From assembly GCA_033721415.1 (NCBI GenBank), contig JAWWAH010000021.1, positions 1 through 17,726 on the forward strand: 17,726 nt of DNA, written 5' to 3'. The notes beneath the pieces were generated by a model, which did not search any database, was not told where the DNA came from, and worked only from the letters and a program-made list of their open reading frames with translations. Below are positions 12,345 through 17,726 of this stretch, piece by piece. Within the stretch, counting starts at the first letter, position 1. Each line of letters begins with the position of its first letter. The DNA is from JAWWAH01 sp033721415 (GTDB lineage: Bacteria > Patescibacteriota > Minisyncoccia > Spechtbacterales > 2-12-FULL-38-22). The translations under genes were made by a program, and so were the position numbers.

Positions 12345-12904
12345 GTTTTAAAGGTGCTTTCAGGAGCATTATCGATTTTTTGTCCGATATAGCAAAGATA
12401 GTTGCAATATCACTTTTGATAATAATTCCAATAAGATACTTCATAGTGCAACCCTTTTTTGTTAGGGGTGCGAGTATGGAGCCCTCATACCAACAGGGGG
12501 ATTATTTATTGGTAGATGAAATATCTTATAGATTCTCAGAGCCTGAGCGCGGAGAAGTTATCGTGTTTAAGTTTCCAGGTAATACTTCGCAATTCTATAT
12601 AAAGAGAATAATAGGTCTTCCTGGAGAAACGATTATCATTAAAGAGGGCGAAATAACAATACAAAACAATAAAAATCCAGAAGGATTTGTTTTGGATGAA
12701 CCCTATATAAATGAATTAATGACCCCAGGTGATTTAGAAATAAGTCTTGAGTCAACAGAATACTTTGTGCTTGGAGACAATAGAGACGCAAGCCATGATT
12801 CGAGAAGATGGGGCCCTCTTAATGAAAGATTTATTGTAGGCAGGGTTCTATTAAGAGCCTTTCCCTTTAACAAGTTTAATGTTATCGATGCCCCTAATTA
12901 TTAA
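12341..12904 (+). CDS. lepB: Signal peptidase I
   Basis: Cleaves signal peptides from exported proteins on the outer face of the cytoplasmic membrane. The Ser-Lys catalytic dyad is visible: S45 in GASMEPS and K88 in FYIKRIIGLPGE. The third signature, GDNRDASHDSRRWG, is at 145-158. One N-terminal membrane helix (about 17-36) anchors it. The length of 187 aa matches the short Gram-positive-type enzymes rather than the larger E. coli form. The ATG overlaps a possible upstream ORF stop. hisS follows after 19 bp, which contain a small palindrome (AATTAGCTAATT). Confidence 0.96.
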   Translation: MSFKGAFRSIIDFLSDIAKIVAISLLIIIPIRYFIVQPFFVRGASMEPSYQQGDYLLVDEISYRFSEPERGEVIVFKFPGNTSQFYIKRIIGLPGETIIIKEGEITIQNNKNPEGFVLDEPYINELMTPGDLEISLESTEYFVLGDNRDASHDSRRWGPLNERFIVGRVLLRAFPFNKFNVIDAPNY

Positions 12905-12923
12905 TAATTAGCTAATTTAAAAT

Positions 12924-14342
12924 ATGCCAAAAAAGAAAAAAAGAAAAAAATATCAAACACCTACAGGTATGCACGATATACTGCCAGAAGATCAGTATAT
13001 ATGGCAGTACTTTTATAGAATGGCTGAAGATACTGTTGATTTCTATAACTTTGAGAGGATCGATACTCCTATACTAGAATCAACAAAGCTTTTCGAGAAG
13101 GGAACTGGGGCAGGCACTGATATAGTTTCAAAAGAGATGTACTCCTTAAAAACAAAAGGAGGTGATACTTTAACTATGCGTCCTGAGGGAACTCCCCCTG
13201 TCGTTAGAGCATATATTCAACACGGCATGAAAAAATGGACATCTCCGGTAAAGCTTTACTATGCTGGACAATTCTTTAGGCATGAAAAACCTCAGCGGGG
13301 TAGATTTAGGCAACTGCATCAGTTTGGCTTAGAGATAATAGGCGAGGATGACCCTTCTCGTGATGTAGAGATAATACATACAATCTACGTACTATTGGAT
13401 AGATTACGCCTCAAAGAGCTAACTGTGGAGATTAATTCCATTGGTTGTTCAAGTTGTAGGCCAAAATATGTAAAAGAATTGAAAGCTCATTATAGATACA
13501 AGTTAAAGCAGATATGTGCAGATTGTCGAAGAAGATATAAGGAAAATCCTCTTCGTATGTTAGATTGTGAAGAAGATAAGTGCTACAGGGTAAAAAGCGA
13601 AGCACCGCATATAGTTGATTTTCTATGTAATGAGTGCAATGAACACTTTAAACAAGTATTGGACATTATGGATTTCATTGATGTACCATATTTACTTAAC
13701 CCATACATGGTACGAGGACTTGATTACTACACAAGAACTGTTTTTGAATTTTATTACGGCGGAGTAGAGGAAGCTGCTTCTCAGAATGATGCGCCCCCAG
13801 AAAAAGAAGAAAAAGAAGAGGAAGGCAAAGATGATAAGAAGGATAAAAAAGATAAAGAAGACAAGGAAAAGAAAGACGAAGCAGAAGAAAATAAAAAAAG
13901 ACTAGCAATAGCCAGTGGAGGAAGATACGATGGATTAGTTAAGGCGCTTGGCGGAAAAGACACTCCTGGAGTGGGTGCTGCTATAGGTATAGATCGAGTT
14001 GTAGAACTCCTAAAGAGAGAAGACAAAGAGCCACGTGAGTCTAAGAAGCCTCGTGTATTTATTGTGCAACTTGGAGAAATGGCCAAAAAGAAAGCATTCA
14101 AGATGTTCGAAGAGTTTAGAAAAGCAAACATTCCTATACGTGAAGCTCTTGGAAGAGATTCTATTAGTTCTCAACTTAAGCTAGCTAATAAGTTTGATGC
14201 AGACTTTGCGATTATAATAGGACAAAAAGAAGCTTTAGATAACGTTGCTATTATAAGAGAAATGGATACAGGAACACAGGAAACAATACCAGAAGAAAAA
14301 TTGATTAAAGAAATAAAAAAACGATTAAAGAAAAAGAAATAG
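12924..14342 (+). CDS. hisS: Histidyl-tRNA synthetase with charged insertion
   Basis: Charges tRNA-His. Class II motifs are present: motif 1 around PILESTKLFEKGTG (49-62), motif 2 TMRPEGTPPVVRAY (84-97) and FFRHEKPQRGRFRQLHQ (117-133), the histidine-binding RGLDYYTRT (264-272), and GGRYDGLV with GVGAAIGIDRV as motif 3. Eight cysteines in pairs (175/178, 198/201, 215/220, 235/238) suggest a zinc-stabilised insertion domain, also seen in other bacterial HisRS. Unusual are about 46 residues at 281-326, made almost wholly of Glu, Lys and Asp and placed between EFYYGG and ASGGRYD, where family members normally have a short turn. N- and C-termini are both lysine-rich (KKKKRKK; KKRLKKKK). A C-terminal anticodon-binding domain covers about 375-472. 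No Shine-Dalgarno is visible. Confidence 0.95.
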   Translation: MPKKKKRKKYQTPTGMHDILPEDQYIWQYFYRMAEDTVDFYNFERIDTPILESTKLFEKGTGAGTDIVSKEMYSLKTKGGDTLTMRPEGTPPVVRAYIQHGMKKWTSPVKLYYAGQFFRHEKPQRGRFRQLHQFGLEIIGEDDPSRDVEIIHTIYVLLDRLRLKELTVEINSIGCSSCRPKYVKELKAHYRYKLKQICADCRRRYKENPLRMLDCEEDKCYRVKSEAPHIVDFLCNECNEHFKQVLDIMDFIDVPYLLNPYMVRGLDYYTRTVFEFYYGGVEEAASQNDAPPEKEEKEEEGKDDKKDKKDKEDKEKKDEAEENKKRLAIASGGRYDGLVKALGGKDTPGVGAAIGIDRVVELLKREDKEPRESKKPRVFIVQLGEMAKKKAFKMFEEFRKANIPIREALGRDSISSQLKLANKFDADFAIIIGQKEALDNVAIIREMDTGTQETIPEEKLIKEIKKRLKKKK

Positions 14343-14343
14343 T

Positions 14344-14664
14344 ATGGCGGAAGATGTATTTTGTAAAATCATAAACGGAGAGATTGATTCCGAAGTATTA
14401 TTTGAGGAAGAAGATCTTGTTGTGTTTGCCGATGCAAACCCATCAGCACCAGTTCATTATCTTGTTGTCCCCAAAAAACACATTGAAACAATACACGATG
14501 CAACAGAAAAAGATTCAGAGCTTTTGGGCCGAGTAATATTAGCAGCAAAAAGGGCCGCAGACGAGCTAGGTATATCCGATGGGTATAAACTATCCTTTAA
14601 TGTAAAGGATAAAGGAGGACAGGAAGTTCCACATGTTCATTTGCATCTTAGGGGAGGGTGGTAA
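14344..14664 (+). CDS. HIT family nucleotide hydrolase
   Basis: A histidine-triad protein of the Hint/HinT type, which hydrolyses nucleoside phosphoramidates and related AMP-linked compounds. FCKIINGEI opens the fold, VVPKKHIETI is the middle motif, and HVHLHLRGG carries the triad H97, H99 and H101 near the C-terminus. The length is 106 aa. The ATG begins 1 bp after the hisS stop, so it is cotranscribed. Its cellular substrate cannot be told from sequence. Confidence 0.93.
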   Translation: MAEDVFCKIINGEIDSEVLFEEEDLVVFADANPSAPVHYLVVPKKHIETIHDATEKDSELLGRVILAAKRAADELGISDGYKLSFNVKDKGGQEVPHVHLHLRGGW

Positions 14665-14675
14665 GTATCGAAGGG

Positions 14676-14718
14676 TTGACTAAACTAAAATTAGTACGTA
14701 ACCTATACATAGTATAAA
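14676..14718 (+). promoter_or_regulatory. Candidate promoter of rpsU-yqeY-ybeY-ftsA
   Basis: TTGACT (14676-14681) with TAACCT (14699-14704) at 17 bp, and a separate TATAAA at 14713-14718. Which hexamers pair is unclear. ACTAA/TTAGT around AA (14685-14696) is a small palindrome within it. Confidence 0.4.
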
Positions 14719-14741
14719 AATAAGTAATTAAGAAACTTTAT

Positions 14742-14990
14742 ATGGCAAACAAAGCTAAGAAAATAGATACAGGCATAGAGGTCAAAAGAAAGGACAATGA
14801 GTCTGTAGGAAGCTTGTCGCGAAGATTTGTTCAAAAAGTACGCCGAAGCGGTGTTCTTTATGAGGTGCGCCAAAGGCAATATGTAAGTCCTAAAAAGAAC
14901 AAACGTGCACGCAAGGATAGTGCCTTGATTCGAGCAAAGCGCAAGAAAGAGTATGAAAAGGCTCGAAAATGGGGAAAGTTTATAAAATAA
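14742..14990 (+). CDS. rpsU: 30S ribosomal protein S21
   Basis: A small basic 30S subunit protein of 82 aa. The S21 core is clear: VKRKDNESVGSLSRRF, then QKVRRSGVLYEVRQRQYV, and a highly basic helical tail. In other bacteria S21 sits near the 3' end of 16S rRNA and helps initiation. The slightly long N-terminus (KKIDTGIE) precedes the core. It follows HIT after 77 bp, which carry promoter-like hexamers. Confidence 0.94.
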   Translation: MANKAKKIDTGIEVKRKDNESVGSLSRRFVQKVRRSGVLYEVRQRQYVSPKKNKRARKDSALIRAKRKKEYEKARKWGKFIK

Positions 14991-15012
14991 GCGACAACTA
15001 AAAGAGAGATAT

Positions 15013-15471
15013 ATGTCTCTAAAATCTCAAATACAAGAAGGCGTAAAGGAGGCGATGAAAAAGCAGGACGAGGTTGCTCGTCTTGTTTTGCGTTCTCTTA
15101 TGTCTGAAATAGGAAAAAAAGAAATAGAGCTCGGCAAGCGAGAGGAGGGCTTGTCTGATGAAGAAGTAGAAAAAGTGGTACTTCAAGAATTAAAGAAGAG
15201 AAAAGAAGCAGCTGAGCAATACAGAGAAGGGGAGAGAGAGGAGCTTGCAAAAAATGAAGAAGCAGAAGCAGTTGTTTTGGAACAGTATGCACCAGAACAA
15301 ATGAGTGAGGACGAGATTAAAAGTGCAATTGATGATATAATAAAAGATGTAGAGCCATCAGGTATGCAGGATATGGGGGCTGTAATGAAGGCCGTTATGC
15401 AAAAAGTAGGATCATCAGCTGATGGATCTAAGGTTAATGCACTTGTTAGGCAAAAGCTTAGCGAACTTTAA
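15013..15471 (+). CDS. yqeY: GatB/YqeY domain protein
   Basis: A 152-aa protein of the YqeY family, related to the tail domain of GatB amidotransferase. The helical N-terminal half shows LRSLMSEIGKKEIEL and LQELKKRKEAAEQY, and the C-terminal helical bundle LEQYAPEQMSEDEIKSAI plus a DMGAVMKAVM block typical of the family. The precise role is not established; it may bind tRNA or aid amidotransferase function. AAGAGAGA lies about 5 bp before the ATG. The stop overlaps the ybeY start (TAATG). Confidence 0.93.
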   Translation: MSLKSQIQEGVKEAMKKQDEVARLVLRSLMSEIGKKEIELGKREEGLSDEEVEKVVLQELKKRKEAAEQYREGEREELAKNEEAEAVVLEQYAPEQMSEDEIKSAIDDIIKDVEPSGMQDMGAVMKAVMQKVGSSADGSKVNALVRQKLSEL

Positions 15472-15878
15472 TGAAAAAGGGTTCTATAGTTAACGAAACC
15501 AAGCTACATCTTCCAGAGAATAAGATATTAGATTGTGCTGAAAAAGTCATGCAATTACATCTTGATACTCCGACTGATTATACAATAGTTTTTGTTACCC
15601 CTGAAAAGAGTAAGATTTTGAATAATAAGTATTATGGTAAGAATACTGCTACGGATGTTCTTACCTTTAACGAGGGTGATGATTATCTTGGAGAGATAGT
15701 TATTTGTCCTTCTTATATTAAGGAATCTCATCCTAATACAGATGAGTTTTATTGGGAGCTTTGCCACATGGCTGTACATGGGATGTTCCATTTAGTTGGT
15801 CTACATCATGAAGAAATAGAGGGTGGCCATGAAGAGCTTCACAAAAAAGAAATAGAAATAATTAACGAAATATTTTAG
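15471..15878 (+). CDS. ybeY: Endoribonuclease YbeY (16S rRNA maturation)
   Basis: A metal-dependent RNase needed for 16S rRNA 3' end processing and ribosome quality control in other bacteria. The metal site H-x3-H-x5-H is at H103, H107 and H113 in VHGMFHLVGLHH. The family motif TDVLTFNEG precedes it (61-69), and LGEIVIC (73-79) matches the usual GD/EI strand. It has 135 aa, slightly short. Its ATG shares one base with the yqeY stop, so it is translationally coupled. ftsA follows after 6 bp. Clustered with rpsU and yqeY, it forms a ribosome-related group ahead of the division genes. Confidence 0.94.
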   Translation: MKKGSIVNETKLHLPENKILDCAEKVMQLHLDTPTDYTIVFVTPEKSKILNNKYYGKNTATDVLTFNEGDDYLGEIVICPSYIKESHPNTDEFYWELCHMAVHGMFHLVGLHHEEIEGGHEELHKKEIEIINEIF

Positions 15879-15884
15879 GCAAGC

Positions 15885-17126
15885 ATGCCCCGAGAAAATA
15901 TAGTTACAGGTATAGATATAGGATCTCACTACATCACTACAGTGGTGGGTGCTATTAATCCTGACCTTCAAGTCCCCCAGGTTATAGGCATAGGAAGAGT
16001 TCGATCAGGAGGAATTAGAAAAGGGGTTATAATAGATGCCGAAGAGGCAGGAAAACGCATAGGAAGATCTATAAATGAGGCGGAAAGATCTGCCGGTGTT
16101 TCTATTCAAGGAGCTTATGTAAGCGTAGGAGGAGATCATGTTGTATCTATGCCATCTCGCGGAGTTGTAGCTGTATCTAGGGCCGATGGCCATATTTCTG
16201 GCGAGGATGTAGAGAGAGTAATCACAGCAGCTTCTACAGTAGCTTTGCCAAAAAACAGAGAGATACTGCACAATATAGCAAAAGAATTTATTATAGATGG
16301 AGAAGGAGGCCTTAGAGATGTTGTAGGCATGAATGGTTTGAGACTTGAGGCTAATACAATAATAATTGGTGGGTCATCTTCGCATATTAAAAACATGGAG
16401 CAAGGAGTTGTAGATAACGATGTTGATGTTGATGGTCTTATTTTAGGCCCAATTGCAGCCTCGAAAGCAGTTTTGTCCAAGAGGCAAAAAGAACTTGGGG
16501 TTTTGTGTTTAGATATTGGTGGCGGAACTACTAGCATGGCTGTTTTCGAAGAGGGTAAACTTATTTATACAAATGTACTTCCTTTAGGAGGAGATAATAT
16601 TACAAACGACCTAGCAATAGGTTTGCGTGTAGATGTTGATGTTGCCGAAAGGGTTAAGCGTGAATACGGAATGGCTCTTGAATCTGAGGTTCAGCGTCGT
16701 GACACGATAGATCTTTCTCAGTTTGATCCAAATGAAAAAGAATCCGTTTCAAGGAAAGATGTCGTCGAAATAATGCAAGCACGCCTAAATGAAATATTTG
16801 ATGTTGTAAACGATGAGCTAAAAGAAATAGGTAAAGAAGCATTCTTACCCGGAGGTGTGGTTTTAGTTGGAGGAACTGCTAAGGTGCCTCATATTGTTGA
16901 CTTGTGCAGAGAAAAACTTAGGCTTCCTGTACAGATAGGATTCCCTCGAGATGTAGAAGGGGTTACAGCATCTGTTGACGATCCTTCATATGCCACTGCA
17001 ATGGGTCTTGTATTTTGGGGTCTTGATCAAGAGGGTGGTAGTGATAGATCTTTTGCGATTCCATCGGTTTCTATGGGTAATCAATTTGAATCTGTTAAGA
17101 AGTGGTTAAAAAATCTTCTGCCGTAA
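15885..17126 (+). CDS. ftsA: Cell division protein FtsA
   Basis: An actin-like ATPase that tethers FtsZ filaments to the membrane at the division site. The N-terminal phosphate-binding motif is VTGIDIGSHYI (7-17). The FtsA-specific 1C domain lies at about 85-165. The second phosphate motif, CLDIGGGTTSM (208-218), and the adenosine motif VLVGGTAKVP (around 327) follow. The last 13 residues, ESVKKWLKNLLP with preceding Phe, form the expected amphipathic membrane-targeting helix. The length of 413 aa is normal. It lies 6 bp after ybeY and is followed by a terminator, so ftsZ is at least partly transcribed separately. Confidence 0.96.
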   Translation: MPRENIVTGIDIGSHYITTVVGAINPDLQVPQVIGIGRVRSGGIRKGVIIDAEEAGKRIGRSINEAERSAGVSIQGAYVSVGGDHVVSMPSRGVVAVSRADGHISGEDVERVITAASTVALPKNREILHNIAKEFIIDGEGGLRDVVGMNGLRLEANTIIIGGSSSHIKNMEQGVVDNDVDVDGLILGPIAASKAVLSKRQKELGVLCLDIGGGTTSMAVFEEGKLIYTNVLPLGGDNITNDLAIGLRVDVDVAERVKREYGMALESEVQRRDTIDLSQFDPNEKESVSRKDVVEIMQARLNEIFDVVNDELKEIGKEAFLPGGVVLVGGTAKVPHIVDLCREKLRLPVQIGFPRDVEGVTASVDDPSYATAMGLVFWGLDQEGGSDRSFAIPSVSMGNQFESVKKWLKNLLP

Positions 17127-17155
17127 TTTGAGCTCTATAAAATCTCTTAATATTC

Positions 17156-17186
17156 AAACAGGCATTGACACAAGTGCCTGTTTTTT
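17156..17186 (+). terminator. Terminator after ftsA
   Basis: AAACAGGCA (17156-17164) pairs with TGCCTGTTT (17175-17183), the inner TTG and CAA can also pair, and a T-run continues to 17186. It lies about 30 bp past the ftsA stop and may reduce read-through into ftsZ. Confidence 0.8.
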
Positions 17187-17330
17187 GGTAGTGTATAGTA
17201 TAATTTGAACAATCAGAAGCAGGATTTAAATATTTTATTAAACTTTTAATTCTGCTAACCTGCTAAAATAAAAATTCAAAATTAAATTAGTAAATTTTCT
17301 TAGCGAGGAAACTCGCAAGATGTATAAAAC
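17187..17330 (+). promoter_or_regulatory. ftsZ promoter and leader region
   Basis: A consensus TATAAT at 17199-17204 lacks a clear -35. The predicted leader of about 120 nt contains AGCAGG (17218-17223), which can pair either with the CCTGCT at 17259-17264 or, over 9 bp with one G-U, as AGCAGGATT (17218-17226) with AATTCTGCT (17248-17256). The two are mutually exclusive, so the leader may switch fold. No strong Shine-Dalgarno precedes the ATG at 17331. Confidence 0.45.
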
Positions 17331-17726
17331 ATGGCGCAAATAAAACCTGATATAGAAACATTTGCAAAAATAAAAGTTGTTGGCGTAGGGGGTTCAGGCT
17401 GTAATGCTATATCTAGAATGATCGACTCCAAGATAGAAGGAGTAGAATTCGTGGCAATTAATACTGATGCCCAAGATTTGCATTTCTCTAATGCACCTAC
17501 AAAGATTAATATAGGCAAAAACCTAACAAGAGGCCTAGGAGCTGGAATGAATCCAGAGATAGGTCGCCAAGCCGCAGAAGAAAATCTAGACGAGATACAA
17601 GATGCAGTTAAAGGCTCCGATATGGTGTTTGTTACATTTGGTCTTGGAGGAGGTACTGGAACAGGCGCAGGCCCTATTATAGCTGAAGCTGCAAAGAATT
17701 CCGGTGCACTTACTGTAGCGGTAGTA
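17331..17726 (+). CDS. ftsZ: Cell division protein FtsZ (5' part)
   Basis: A tubulin-like GTPase that forms the division ring; 132 codons are visible before the window edge. Motifs: KVVGVGGSGCNAI (15-27), the nucleotide-binding start; VAINTDAQDL; and the tubulin signature FGLGGGTGTGAGP near residue 107. The N-terminus is short and unremarkable. The order ftsA-ftsZ is the standard one. The frame is open to the right end, so the gene continues outside the window. Confidence 0.97.
   Translation, partial: MAQIKPDIETFAKIKVVGVGGSGCNAISRMIDSKIEGVEFVAINTDAQDLHFSNAPTKINIGKNLTRGLGAGMNPEIGRQAAEENLDEIQDAVKGSDMVFVTFGLGGGTGTGAGPIIAEAAKNSGALTVAVV

Noticed and set aside
13696..14131. Long antisense reading frames opposite hisS
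   Set aside because: They are products of the low-complexity Glu/Lys tract and other hisS codons; the Ser/Leu/Phe-rich translations have no gene signals.
17165..17170. Consensus TTGACA as a -35 for ftsZ
   Set aside because: It lies in the loop of the ftsA terminator and is 28 bp from the TATAAT, too far to pair with it.

Overview
The window is AT-rich bacterial DNA whose gene content and compactness fit a Candidate Phyla Radiation (Patescibacteria) genome, most likely a Parcubacteria-like lineage. The reasons are small, tightly packed housekeeping genes, many starts without a Shine-Dalgarno sequence, a strongly shortened Mfd, and an orphan protein of a style I associate with Parcubacteria. 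This placement is inference; no rRNA gene is present. The standard code fits: no in-frame TGA is needed, and all 18 complete genes listed end in TAA or TAG.

Layout, left to right. (1) 1-240: a repeat-rich intergenic mosaic of palindromes that ends the leftward rsh gene (RelA/SpoT, 241-2385). (2) 2386-4560: a divergent promoter region, a rightward PLP enzyme of the cystathionine gamma-synthase/lyase family, and a rightward orphan gene bracketed by two near-identical terminators exactly 750 bp apart. (3) 4561-9612: a leftward mfd-dprA-topA operon (transcription-coupled repair, DNA uptake/recombination, topoisomerase I) with a strong promoter that predicts an almost leaderless mRNA. (4) 9627-10520: a leftward small-protein cluster containing a clear Pup (prokaryotic ubiquitin-like protein, C-terminal GGQ). 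It is translationally coupled to an unknown 69-aa protein. A second small charged protein, resembling Pup at its N-terminus, follows behind a structured leader and ends in a 50-bp perfect palindrome. (5) 10537-12182: a leftward lytR(LCP)-pth pair. (6) 12213-17726: rightward lepB-hisS-HIT-rpsU-yqeY-ybeY-ftsA, then ftsZ behind its own terminator and promoter region, cut by the window edge.

Most of the window is core biology: stringent response, DNA topology and repair, tRNA charging and recycling, ribosome maturation, protein export and cell division. The exceptional part is the Pup cluster at 9.6-10.5 kb. No ligase (PafA), depupylase (Dop), ATPase (Mpa) or 20S proteasome gene is visible here, so the rest of any pupylation system must lie elsewhere or differ. 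The two small companion proteins are the best candidates in this window for something undescribed.
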